A stretch of DNA of 64,000 nt from Rutstroemia sp. NJR-2017a BVV2. Its lineage: Eukaryota > Ascomycota > Leotiomycetes > Helotiales > Rutstroemiaceae. Under the pieces are notes generated by a model. The model was not told the DNA's origin. It made no database searches and saw only the letters and a program-made list of their open reading frames with translations. Each line of letters starts with the position of its first letter. Position 1 is the first letter of the stretch. Both the position numbers and the translations under genes were made by a program. The stretch is from contig NJPS01000031.1 in NCBI GenBank assembly GCA_002946415.1, forward strand, positions 1,320,394 through 1,384,393. The letters are read 5' to 3'. This document shows, in pieces, positions 45,607 to 57,041 of this stretch.

Positions 45607-46872
45607 TCAAACGTGGATATCATTAAGTGGTATCGATTCTGAGCGCATTTGCCAACGGCTCCCGGCCATGCCTCGGGCTTGAGGGTCCGGAGCTTGTTCA
45701 TGATTGTCTTCATCAACGCGATTATAACGTCTCGCGCTATGGAGATGCCCATTTGAAAACCCACTTGCAGCTAGGCCATGAGATCGAGGACTACTCCCAG
45801 TCGAGGTGAACCTTTCGGTAAATGTGTCGGCGAACTTGAAACAAGCTGTCACAAGAGGACGGAAGGTAGGGAGGCAAGCCGCGACGATTGCAGAACCCTC
45901 TTCGATCATGAGCCATTCATTAGCAATAGGGAAGCTTTTAACTACCATCTAATTAGCAAGATTGAGAAGGGGAAGGACTAGATGCTTACGGTGCTGTATA
46001 TCTTTTGGGTCGAAGGAATATACTATGCGTAAAATGCACGTTATCATGACACTATGGGTGGCGTTAGCGATAGTCTTTCAGGGAAATGAAGCTCCACGAG
46101 AAATATGGACTCACAAACCACCAGTCCAGAACAACAGGACAAGGAGAAGCTTTTTCCTTAGAGGCAAATGAAGGGTGTGAATGATAAATATTGGCAAGAT
46201 TAGTATGACTGCGTCTAATATTGCATTGGGCAACTCGAAGACAAGCACTATTGGGCCGTAGGGAAAACAACGCGTAGTAGGCTTGAGCCTGAGTGTCAGG
46301 TCGTAGGCTGCGATAATAGGTTTGCATCCGAATGCTGTCAAACACATGGTACCGATCCCCCACATCACGCAGAGACAAACCACAATCCAAGTAGCAAGTC
46401 GAAATGCCTTCCCAACCGTAAACACCGATAGGTAGAAACTCAGGATTGAGAGCTTCACCATTGTGATGACCAGCGGGTAGTGCAGACTGCCAATCCATAG
46501 AAACTAGCGCGAACGTCAGCGAATACCCCGCAGAGACGATGGTAGGAGTTCACCTTGAGCATTCTCAATCGAGTGGAGGGACCGGGGATCAATCCTGGGT
46601 CAAGGGTACCGGCAATAGTGACCACATCTATACGTAAGAGAATGTCAGTAACTCATTTTAGACTTCGCGGTTCCACACTCACCATATATGATAACTGAAG
46701 ACTGTGCTGCAAACACCAAATAAGCTGCAAAAATGAACCAATCGTCCAAATGAACACCCGACTGCGTCTTTCGTTTAGAGACTAGACGCAGAAGTAGGAC
46801 CATACTATCAATTATCAAGAAAGAGACAGTCGCAACCAAGTTCGCTTTTCCGTCAGGCTGAACGACAATCAT
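45607..46872 (-). CDS. Fungal rhodopsin-domain (Pth11-like) integral membrane protein
   Basis: Exons 46872-46683, 46627-46554, 46503-46115, 46051-45990 and 45941-45607 (minus strand) give 349 residues. Seven hydrophobic segments span about residues 8-265. Family landmarks appear in order: LDDWFIFAAYLVF (TM2), FLWIGSLHYPLVITMVKLSILSFY (TM3; shown as IGSLHYPLVITMVKLS), GTMCLTAFGCKP, ELPNAILDAVILILP, GGFVMITCILRIVY and VAACLPTFRPLV. This is the fungal rhodopsin domain found in Pth11-like receptors, which can act in surface or host sensing. The last exon's acceptor is at 45942-45943; using the earlier AG would create a stop. The C-terminal tail (about 275-349) is cytoplasmic and unconserved. At first sight it looks broken because four introns interrupt it, but the spliced frame is intact. 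Confidence 0.85.
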
Positions 46873-48316
46873 GATTGGAGCTCACAACAGAATCTTCGTG
46901 TGGAATAATATCGTAGGGCATCATACTCAAGTGGAAAAAAGAGGTAAATGGACCGCAATACACAACAACAAAGGTTGCTAATCATACATAGATGGTGAAT
47001 GGGGCGGTAACTTACCAGTGGGAAGGGATGGGAGTAAGAATTTGGGTAAATTGAGCCACCAACGTGAAAACCCACCCATGGGTACCCATTTCGCAGCCTA
47101 CCAATATCAAGTGGTTACAGTGAAGTTCCCAATCACTGAATTGGGTAGTCCATCACGAACCCCTTATTGAAGGATCAATGGGGCACATCTCAACAACTTT
47201 GGAACGTGATGTGTGATAAAAAGATGACCCGAGTACCTGGTGTGCGGCGTGGTTCTCCGCGACATAAATATACTCGAGTACCATATATTTCAGGTCACCG
47301 AAGACACGCTTCGAGCCCCATCGAGTTTGGATGTGTAAATCCTTGTCGAACATTGAAATATAGCGACTTTGATAGTGATATTTCACGGTTATGTAAGTAG
47401 AAAGTGGATGCTTCCAATGCTGACCTAGCGATTGCATTTGCATTGGCCACGGTAGGTAAAAATTTCTAGCAGGCAGGCAAGGAAAAGGAAGGACTGCTAA
47501 GTGCGCCTTGTAGGACAATATTAGGACGCCTCCGCCTCAAGTGCCCCAAATCCGTCCTTCGCCTCATGCAGTTGGGGTTTCGTCCGAAAAGCTCGTCGTG
47601 CTTCCACGTCATGTAAATATAAGGGGTAATCTAGAGGCACTGGCATCCCTTTCCGTAAGCGTTGCCATATTCAACAATGTATAGGCTCTTCTTCTCTGGC
47701 AGATTTCGTGTAATGTTGTATTGATTGTCCTAGAAGTGTTATTGAGTGAAGTTGATACAACATTGAATTTGGAAGATTTGACTTGCTAAGCTATGCCTAA
47801 TTTGTCTGGAGGATTGACAGCAGAATACTAAGCTACAGCAAAGCCCCAGCCCAGTTCATAACTTCGCAGCTTACAGGAAGCCCAAAATTTTTACCTATTC
47901 AATTTACGCTGCTCCTCGAAGAACATCACATATGCGACTCTAACCGCCTCAATTCTACTCTACCTCATCAGATTTCAAAGTTGAACTGTCGTCTTCGATC
48001 CATGGCCAAGATATGTATGTATCCCAGGTCATAGATACTTTCCAGACCCCTTACACCAGCGGCGTAGCTGGACTGGACCCAATCATAAACATCACGCATA
48101 TCGCACTACAGAACAAGACAAATCATACTTGAGAAATCTTCGTCGCAATATATTACTCTGTAAGTCGTGAGGGTATCAAATCTATCTACCGGTTATATAC
48201 ATTATCTATCCCACCCAATTTTAATGCATGCCCCAAAATCCTTTTTCCAATGCTACCTGACGCCAATCAATGCTTCATCGCTAACCCGCTTTCAATGCAT
48301 CAAATATCAACAATCA
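46873..48316. other. 1.4-kb intergenic region
   Basis: Promoter of the receptor gene on the left and 3' region of the MFS gene on the right. A GAGTACCTGG/GAGTACCATA pair occurs near 47230-47285. I see no supported gene. Confidence 0.35.
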
Positions 48317-50317
48317 TTACTTTTCAGTTCCTGCCTTGTTCGTATCTGTTGGCTCATTCTTCTCGAAATCACTCCCTTCTCCGCCTTCACCTCTCAGGGT
48401 ACGTACTCTGGCTTCGTTGTCCTCCATCTCCTCCACCTTTTGTTCTGCGGCATCTTCGCTTGTTGTGATTCCTCGCATTTGCGCCAGGACACGTGCCGCT
48501 TCCGCGGCGAACTTGCACTTCATGCGGATCGCTTCTCCGTACTTATAGAACAAGAATGGGAATGGAACGCAAGCTAATGCAAGGAAGGCTGGAATCGAGG
48601 AAGCCCAATGAATTCCAAGGTTATCGTACATGTCTATTTTTGGTTGGTTAGTTTAAAGTTTCATAAGCGAGGGTGAGATAGGGGAGCGAAGTGTGAGAGC
48701 TGGGTATTGGGGAGAGAAAACTTACAAGTAGTGAAAAGAGGGAAAGCAGCGCCGAATAGTGATCGAAGTACTGAGTTGGCTGCAAGGACCGAAGCAGCAT
48801 AGATAACGTATGTATCGATCAGGTAGTTCATGATACTCAAGAACACTAACACCATGCCGAATCCAAAGGGTGCAGTGGCGATAATACTAACGCTCCAGTG
48901 AAGGCTAGGATAGTTCGTCCAGGCAAACCAGAAGAGTCCTATCGGCAAAGCAAAGCTACCGATGATTGCAGGAGGAAGTCTTGCTTCTGGAGGTGCCATA
49001 CCATTGTGTTGAGCGGCAACACTGTTGTAGCGTTTGTTGTCCCATAGAGAGTATCCTACAGCAAACATCATGCCGACTAGTACCCCGAGGAAAGCCAGAC
49101 CCGAAACACCTGCACTCCAGCCTCTTTCCAGCTGATAAACGATCGGGAATGCACTGAACAGCATGTATAACGTTCCGTAAATAATTGCCATGTACAAGCT
49201 GAGTAGGAAGACAATGGGTTCTCTGAACAACAAGATCCAAGGTCTAGATAGGGCAACCTTGAACTCCTGCTTGATGGATTTAGCACCGTTGTCTACCTCG
49301 ATCTTTGACTTGTAGACTTTTCCAGTCATAGCAGACATCTTCTTAGCGCGTCGACGGAGGATGACTGGCGAGTAGGTTTCGGGGATTGTTAGGCCGCCAA
49401 TGATCAAAAGGGCTCCTGTGAAGATGGCCATAAGTCCTTCAACCCATCTCCATCCTTCAGACTCGCCCAAGAAGCCTCCTACAATTGGACCGATGGCTGG
49501 ACCCATGAAAGGAGCAGCAGCGAAGATAGCCATAGCTATACCTCGATGAGACGCAGCGAACATATCTGCAATAACTCCTCCAGCATTTGTGAGGGGACTT
49601 GAACCGAATGCTCCTGCGAAGAACCGAAGGATGAGTAGAGTCTGGATGTTCTGAGAACCTGCAGCGCCAGCATTGAACGCTGTCAAAGCCAAATAAGTTC
49701 CAATGAAAAGAACCTGTCGACCATATAACTCAGACAGAGGAGCCCACAGTAAAGGACCAATCGCAAAACCCAAGACGAAGAGGGAGACTCCTAATGTCAC
49801 GACTTCCGTGCCAACTTTGAATTCCATCATGATTTGATCCACACCACCAGTATATGCCGAAGAAACGAATGAAACTGCCAAGGTAGCCTGCAGGCATGAT
49901 TAGCGAGGTACAAAGGCACAAGTCATTGTGTTAATAGGCTTTAGCTTGTGCAAGCATGTGAGGGATGATCTGCATTGCACATGCCGAAAGTCACAGGAAA
50001 TTTAATCCGTCGTATAGGCGAGCATCAACCGAAACAAAAAGGGGAGGACTTACAACTGCCACTAACAAAGTGATTGTCCATTTCTTGAACATTGTCCATT
50101 CCAGAGGGTTCCTCCTGTCGTTCGGTATATACTCCACCACATAAGGATCTTCTTCTGTACCTGAACCCCTGTACGGGTGGTTCAGCACTTCGGGTGTTAC
50201 ATGAGTTTGATCGAAGACTAAATGCCAATGCCGGGCTCGCTTCTGTTGAGTTTTCTGTTCTTCAATATCTCTATCTGACATGTCTGCTGCCATCGTGGAA
50301 GAAGACGAGGATGACAT
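48317..50317 (-). CDS. Major facilitator superfamily drug:H+ antiporter (DHA1-type)
   Basis: Exons 50317-50054, 49887-48726 and 48633-48317 (minus strand) give 580 residues. The soluble N-terminus (1-75) ends with [14 protein letters not shown], the usual entry to TM1 in this family. Twelve transmembrane helices follow. Motif A appears as [15 protein letters not shown] (about 140-154), the motif B equivalent as [18 protein letters not shown], and motif C as [19 protein letters not shown] (about 215-233), the antiporter signature. The C-terminus is acidic and charged. Such proteins export drugs, toxins or polyamines; the substrate is not deducible. The 167-bp first intron is longer than the window's average. 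Confidence 0.92.
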
Positions 50318-51629
50318 GTTTCCAGCCACGGTATGCCACTGGCTTTATGTAAATTGCGGAAGGGATCGTGATGCCTGCGAAGGATGTGGTCGATTATATT
50401 GAACGATAACTAATTGGGTTTCTTATTGAACAAATGTGGCATGCAGGTAGTTTATAAACACAAGAAAGAACCGCGTACCCCTCGCACTATATATTACAAA
50501 TTGCCATCAATGCACATATCACATCTACCATCACCCAGTGGAAACAGAAGGAAACCTTCGTACACGGCCCGAAACTACATTTCAACATCCGGATTTTGAT
50601 TTATCCCAACTATAAAGCAATTGTGCACCACATATGCAATTATGCATAAATGTGCAGCGGATAATCTAGTTACGGAATCTGCATCGTCCGCTGTGCAGAA
50701 TTCTAGTGCGATTTGCCTAGGGTTATGGATGTATTCTATGGCGGACTAGACACCTAAGTAGTACTAAAGCATCATCATGCCGTTCATAATCCAGCCTAGC
50801 CACACCGATTCTGGCCCGTTCTTGCCGACTTAACCGAGAATGCTTCGTATGAACGGACATAAGTACTTTATCACCATGAAGCATTAGTCATTTAATTCAT
50901 AAAGGAGTTTTGAAACGGACTTGAAGAACGGCGATCGGAGTTTCAGCAACTTCCAACGGGCTGGAGTTATCTCACTGCTGGGGGTAACAGGAGGGAGAGA
51001 AGAGCTGAGATTCCCAATCAAAAGAAAAGCGACTCGGATGTCAATAGCGCAGGTGTATACGGCCGTAAGTGGATATATTACTATATCACGGGCCCTTTGA
51101 TTTCAAAGGTCCAGAGCACACGCGGGCGGGCTCTCCGAAGGAGAACAGTCCGATTTGGAACGCTGTGCCTAGGGCCAGAGCTGGGAAGGCTCTCTTGCGT
51201 AGAGGAAAAGGGCGATTTGGGATATTGTATTATAGTTGCTTATTGCTACTAAACAATTATCGGATCATTATCCTCGATAAAATCAGAACCTCTTTATCAC
51301 CGGCCTGTTACTGCTGCGCTGGAGAGGAACATGAATCGCGGTTGGGTATCTTGGGTGTTCACGAGGATGCGAGCCCGAGACAAAGTTATGATCCACCGAT
51401 TTATGCTGCACCGTGAAGCTAGGATGTGGCGGGGCTTACCAAAGTTAGGGGTTAAACGAAGTTATAAGCATAAAATAACCTTATATCCGGTATCTCTCCC
51501 GGCTTGGTACCAAAGAACATCTGATTATTGTATAAAACTAGAGAAGAGCTTGAGGAAATTTAAAGGGGCGAAATTACCAAAATTCTAGAAGGTCGGTACG
51601 CCCCACTTGCAGATTTTACCCATGCTCTC
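50318..51629. other. 1.3-kb intergenic region, possibly with decayed element
   Basis: Promoter of the MFS gene and 3' region of RCM1. A hairpin-like GGGCCCTTTGATTTCAAAGGTCC is partly self-complementary at about 51089-51111 (GGACCTTTGAAATC type). Frames around 51069-51590 have no domain. Terminal repeats that would define a transposon were not found. Confidence 0.3.
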
Positions 51630-53573
51630 TTATCGTTTTCCTTTTCGGCGTTTTTTATCCCTTGCTCCTAGGTCCACTCGTCTCTTGATCGCATCCGGGG
51701 TGTGCTTGTTCGGCTTTGGCTTGCCTTTCTTCTCGGCTGGTGGTTCTACCACCACGGCCTCAGTGGTCGGGGCCGTATCATCATCCTCAAGACCACCCCA
51801 TTCATCTTCTTCCTCATACTCATGCTGAGGCGGGGGATGTAGTGGACCTGGAAGATTATCACCACCTTCTAAATCCATTCGCTCTTCATTCTCTGGCAAC
51901 CGCCTCACTGGGAATCCCATTACGTCCCTCACAAGATGTCCACGTTCATCTCGAAGAAACTCTGTCTCTGGATCAGCGGTGGATGATTGGCTTCTCACAA
52001 AACCAGCCAAGAAGAAGCCCATCGTGCCATTCTCGTCTCCTTTGTTGGCTCGAATGCAGGCCTCTGAAAGCGTGTGGTCTCCTTCGCAAGCTTCAGCAGA
52101 TCCCCGAACGGGCCATTCTCTCATCCCTCGAATCTGCTCATCGCGCTTGAGTATTTTCCAGCCTCTTTCTTTCGCAAGACTTGATTCCAAAGCTTTCCGA
52201 ACAACAGACTCATTTTCCTCAGCATGTATTGAACAGGTGGAATAGGTAATCTTCCGGGCAGCTGGGTATTTGAAGGCGTGGAGTAAAAGCTCTAGCTGAA
52301 ATTCCGCTAGAGCAGACAATCTTGACTTGAGCTCAGCATCCGTATCAACGGCCGTAACAACCCCATCATCGTCTACCATTTCTAGTGCTTCCTCCTCCTC
52401 TTCACGCTTTCGCTTTCGACCACTTTCCTCATCTGCCGTACCTTTCTTCGCCTTCTTCCGATTTTTAGACGATGGAGCCGCAGCCGCCTGGGTCAGAACC
52501 GGTAAGTGCAGCTCCGGCATATCATCTCTGCCAACAATCCCACTCCCAGAACAGCTGGGATCCAGAAGAAGTGCGCCAACATTCTTGTACACGGCGGCAT
52601 TTGGATCGGTCTTCAGAAAATCTTGACCAGCATGAAGAGTGGTAAAAGTGTTTGATCCTGCTAAATTCACCATCTTTTCAAGAGTTTCAGCTCGACCATT
52701 GTTTTTCTCGAAAGCATGAATGACTTGCGTAGACTCATCTGGTTCTGGTAGGCGATCAACAAGAATGGCTGCAATATGAGTTGTCTTGTTCCCAGGCGCT
52801 GAGCACGAGTCAATAATATCGCCATCCTCAGGTAGTGGATCTAGTAAGTATGCTGGAAAGCACGAGGCTTTGTCCTGGAAAATTATTGCCCCAGACTTGT
52901 AAGCTTCGCTCTTTATAAGATCAACACTCGGTGATATGGCGACGAGGTTCGGAATGTGTACATCGATATACAACTTCTTCGAGCCTTTCCGTCTAACGGA
53001 ATCTATCGTAGCTGCGCGTTCATAATCGGCAAAAGTTGTATCGAGTTGATCCTCCAGGGTAGTTTTCAGAGTGTTGATGCGAACCCATCGGGGATATGGC
53101 GCCTCAGCCTCATCCGAAGCATTTTCCAAACCACTTTCGATATGTGCTTTCAAAACCTCCATGGTGCTCAATTTCCTCCTAAGCCTTGCCTTGGTCAGTT
53201 CTGCTTGCAATCTGCCTTTGTGGCGCTCAACAGATGTCCTTAGACCATGAGTAGCTGGAAGAGCAATTCCTTTCTTTGCCAGCAAGAAGTCATGAACAAG
53301 TAGGAGCGACAAAATGGGTGTCAACTATAAACCAGGTTAACGGTATTCTGTATACTTTAATCAAGTACTCACCTTTCGCTCAAGCCGTAATATATCTGCA
53401 TTTTCGATAACCTCCTTCAAAACAGGACTCCATTTGCATGTCTCTATGGCAAGAGCATACACCTGTGCTGGCGGGGATTTTAAATCTTTCTTGCTGAACA
53501 CTCTAGATTTCAAGCTGCCTCCCTTATTAGTTGGAGCTGTTAAAACATCAGCTGCCTCATAGTAAAGCGACAT
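51630..53573 (-). CDS. RCM1: 25S rRNA (cytosine-C5)-methyltransferase Rcm1/NSUN5-like
   Basis: Exons 53573-53373 and 53324-51630 (minus strand, 48-bp intron, phase 0) give 631 residues. An N-terminal RNA-binding region (YYEAADVL to KWSPVLKEVI) precedes the Rossmann methyltransferase. The S-adenosylmethionine site is DIIDSCSAPGNKTTH (about 236-250). Motif IV is DPSCSGSG with Cys at about 325. Motif VI is TYSTCSIHAEENE with the catalytic Cys at about 431. These two Cys residues define RNA m5C methyltransferases. The NSUN5/Rcm1 branch modifies one cytosine of large-subunit rRNA in the nucleolus. A basic/acidic insertion lies between motifs IV and VI (about 345-385). The C-terminus is Lys-rich. 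It diverges from RLP24, another 60S assembly gene. Confidence 0.92.
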
Positions 53574-53954
53574 GGTCTCTATCAAGCTCTTGAGCTCGAA
53601 AATACTTCAATGAAATTTTCACAGGAACAATCTCTTGCTCATAGAGAATACTTGGGGACAAGCGCCAAGTAAAGAAACTCAAAATGCGTGAGCATCAGCA
53701 TGTAGTGTATGGTATTCAGAAGATAATTGATCCTCCAAACCACGAGCAAAAAATATAAGAAAAGACAAGCAGGAGGTGAGGAGGTCGAGCAACCACGACC
53801 AATGAAAAGTGTATCACGTGCAATCATTATCTTATCGTGAGGCGCGGCGCTAAGCGAAAAAAAGTCAGAGCGAGCCAAAATTTCTCCAGGAAGTTATCGA
53901 GAGAAGCAGCAAGACAACGACAAATAAGCTGGTACAAGACATAAAACCGGCAAC
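53574..53954. promoter_or_regulatory. Bidirectional promoter RCM1/RLP24
   Basis: Start codons are 381 bp apart. The two genes both serve 60S subunit maturation, so common control is plausible. A CACGTG lies at about 53815-53820 (ATCACGTGCAAT). Confidence 0.5.
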
Positions 53955-54715
53955 ATGAGGTACGATCGCCCTATTAGCTGCACCCACTCGATATCCTTTA
54001 ACTGTGGTATTCGAGCTTTCAATATATCTGGAAATGCTTAATTGCTTGAGATGAAGCTACCTATTTTGTATGCCATGCTAACCATCTAACAGAATAGAAA
54101 CCTGTTACTTCTGTTCGCAGCCATGCTACCCGAGCAAAGGCATAACCTTCGTGCGAAACGATGCGCGAACATTCCGATTCTGCCGCAGTAAATGCCACAA
54201 GAACGTATGCTTCAATCCGCATTCTTTCCTTCTCCTCCACACGCCAGCTAACGCTTCCCTCACAGTTCAAAATGAAGCGTAACCCGCGCAAACTCAAATG
54301 GACCAAAGCTTTCCGTAAGGCTGCCGGAAAAGAGATGGTCGTGGACAGCACACTCAACTTCGCCGCTCGTCGCAACGTTCCTGTACGCTACAACCGCGAG
54401 CACATTGCCACGACGCTTAAGGCCATGCAAAGAGTGGCGGAGATTAGACAGAGGAGGGAGAGAGTATTCTACAAGAAGAGGATGGCTGGTAACAAGGAGA
54501 GACAGAGGGAGGCAAATAGGAAATTGGTTGCTGAGCATTCTGATTTGTTGCCGAAGATGAGGGGTAGCGAGAAGAAGAGATTGGAGGAGTTGGGCGAGGA
54601 GTTCGAAGAGGTCGATATGGAGAGGAGTCAAAGCAAGGTGTTTGGTCAACAGAAGATTAGACAGAAGGCTTTGGTTGGGGGTGGGGTTGAAGACGAGATG
54701 GAGATGGATGATTGA
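53955..54715 (+). CDS. RLP24: Ribosome biogenesis protein Rlp24
   Basis: Exons 53955-53959, 54093-54204 and 54266-54715 give 188 residues. The first exon is only five bases (ATGAG), completed across the intron to give [19 protein letters not shown], the zinc-binding L24e start with Cys pairs. [24 protein letters not shown] sequence follows ([12 protein letters not shown] begins exon 3). The rest is the Rlp24-specific extension with a KR-rich helix and an acidic end (EDEMEMDD). Rlp24 holds the place of ribosomal protein L24 in pre-60S particles and recruits the AAA ATPase Drg1. The five-base first exon explains why the gene's start is easily missed. Confidence 0.93.
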
Positions 54716-55191
54716 GGGGTTAATTGATGTTGCGAGGGTGGATTGCACGCATCAGTTCTGGGAGGGCCAGTGGCAAAAGTGCAATGGATGACGCGTGAAG
54801 AGTTACTGGTTGTTTCCGACCAGTCACCTATACCTTCAGGAGCGCCAATTCCTAGTGGCGGGGAGGATTCCACGAAATCATGCAAAAGTCGAATCGTTCC
54901 GAGAAAGATGGAGTTATGGATTTGTACAAATGGCGTTTTGGGTCACATTAATGCTTCCATAAATCCAAGAAACCACAAACCAAGACCTTGATCTACACAG
55001 TTCGACTTGTGGATTGGTTTACTTTCCCATGGTAAAGCTGCACGATATCTTCGGCTACTATGTTACATATCTTGCATATCTAAATCGAAGACTTTCGTTC
55101 ACCTATGTGCGTGTTTCTCCATATCCGTTGCTGTCAAACCACCCGGCATGAATCCCCAGCACATCTCTCTCGAGTATTATCCTTCTCGGGC
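54716..55191. other. Convergent intergenic region
   Basis: 3' regions of RLP24 and the SnoaL-like gene. No gene supported. Confidence 0.35.
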
Positions 55192-56382
55192 TTACTTAGC
55201 ATTCTGAAGAGCAGCAGAATCCTATAAAAGTCGATTAGTTCAGCTCACATTACCTACCCTCCCAACCAACCCCTTCCATCAAAACGACAAACCACCAATG
55301 ATAAGGAAGAACTCACCAAATACACCTGATAATAGCTCATCTTCCAATCCTCCCCTTGCTTAACCAATTCCGCTCTTCCTGCCCAATCGACCTAATTAGC
55401 AGTAAGCTTCCTGTTTCAAGCACAATTTATCCTTTCTTCAAGCTTCATTTCTACTTCCTGTTTCCTGCATGATTTCATCTTTCCTTCACGCCCCATTTCT
55501 ACTTCAACCCGTGACCTCATGACTTCTCCTTCTGAGGATATAAATCAGATAACTGTAAGGAGCAGTACTAACCGTGGCTTTTCTTCCATCTTTCAAGAGA
55601 TACTGAAGATGAAGATGAATTAGCACTTTCTTTTACAAGTGACCCCGAAAACGTAGTCTCCCTCCACTACCCCGGTATCTAATGCTTCCTCTTATGACCT
55701 CTTCCAAATTCGTCTCATACACATCTTCAACAGCATCACCAGCCTGAACCGCCATTCTTTCCTCTCACCTCATCCACTCCCCCAACAACCACAGAAACGA
55801 AAAAGAAAGAAACTCACCTCCACAGTCCCATAAAGCATAACCTCCTTAGCTCCATCCCCAAACGGGAAAACCTTCTTTATCGTATGCAATCTCTTTTCCA
55901 CTTTCTCCCACATCCCTTTTCTGAAAGCTAGGATTTCTATTCACCCCGTAAGTATCATTAGCTTAGCTCTTTTCTCAAATGCTTTGCCTGCTGCTTCTGA
56001 ACAGGGGATGAACAGGATTCCGGATACACGTGAGGAAAAGCTTTAGATTGCTGAATAGCTAGCTTCCTTGTCTCCTTCTTCACGCACGCTTCCTGCTCAT
56101 CCCCTATCTCTCATCCTCCTTCCCTCCCCCCCCCATCACCATCCCCCACCATCCCCCTTCATCCCAAAGCCAAAAAAAGAAAAACGCCCACCTACCCTCA
56201 AAACCCCTACTCTCCTTAACCCCCATAAACAACGTCGCATCCTCCGTAAAACACGCCGCATAATCCTCATGTCTATCCCTCGTATCGCTAATCTCGTAGA
56301 ACTTCTCAAAGAACTCTTTGATGCCGGTTTCGGGCTTGATGGCCTGCGGGTAGGTCGAGCTGTAGGTGTGGGGTTGAGACAT
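55192..56382 (-). CDS. SnoaL/NTF2-like small protein, five exons
   Basis: Exons 56382-56196, 55936-55818, 55602-55573, 55391-55317 and 55221-55192 (minus strand) give 146 residues. The joined protein reads as one NTF2-like cone: MSQPHTYSSTYP, GIKEFFEKFYEISDTRDRHEDYAACFTED (core EFFEKFYEISDT), then FRKGMWEKVEKRLH, EVMLYGTVE, YLLKDGRKAT, VDWAGRAELVK, WKMSYYQVYL and DSAALQNAK. Exon 3 is only 30 bases and exon 5 carries 30 coding bases. Introns are unusually long for this window (259, 215, 181 and 95 bp). Fungal SnoaL-like proteins of this size are mostly uncharacterised; some are cyclases or isomerases of secondary metabolism, others have no known substrate. No biosynthetic neighbours here suggest a pathway. 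Confidence 0.83.
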
Positions 56383-57041
56383 TTTGATTGAAGTAGATGT
56401 GGGGGATGGCAGGAGGGAGTGGATGGGTGAGACAGGATGGGGAAATGAGATGGGGGTGGAAGATGGAAGTGAGGTTCGAGGATAGAGAAGTGGGAAGGAA
56501 GTGTGGAAATAGAATTGAGGATAAAGGATAGAGGAGCGGAAAGATAGAGAAAGAGAGTGGGAGGGGGAAATGCGCGGGGTCATTGTCGGTACTTCGGATG
56601 CGGAGGTCGGGTGGCACGGTCAGTGAATACATACAATATAGTACGCTGCTCGATGGAGCTACGGAGTATAACTGGTGTGTTATGTCATATCATGATGTGG
56701 GGTTGGTTGATTGTTAGTATCCATGTTGGTCGATCGAGCTACTCCATATGCAGTCTTAAGGAATATCTGTCTTGTGAGCTCCAAGTTACAATATTGCAAT
56801 GATACCGGTGTACGACTGGAATTCAATGTAGGCCATACAAGATTCAAGTCACTTCACTTCACTTCGCTCAATCATCATAACGATTTGCGTTGGGCTGAGG
56901 AAGATAAAATTGAATGGACAATGAAACCAGACATGATAGAAACCCGGGAAATATTTATAGTATTGTTTCTTGTGTGCTGCTCGTGTATGGTACAATTTTG
57001 TGCTCTGGTTGACAATTGCATCGACAAAATCACCACCAAAC
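56383..57041. other. Intergenic region between two minus-strand genes
   Basis: Includes a purine-rich leader (+ strand view, GGAGGGAG/GGGGGTGG motifs) upstream of the SnoaL-like start, and the 3' region of the PAP-like gene. No gene supported. Confidence 0.35.

Noticed and set aside
51060..51600. Possible retroelement remnant
   Set aside because: Frames lack reverse transcriptase, integrase or gag motifs and no long terminal repeats are visible.
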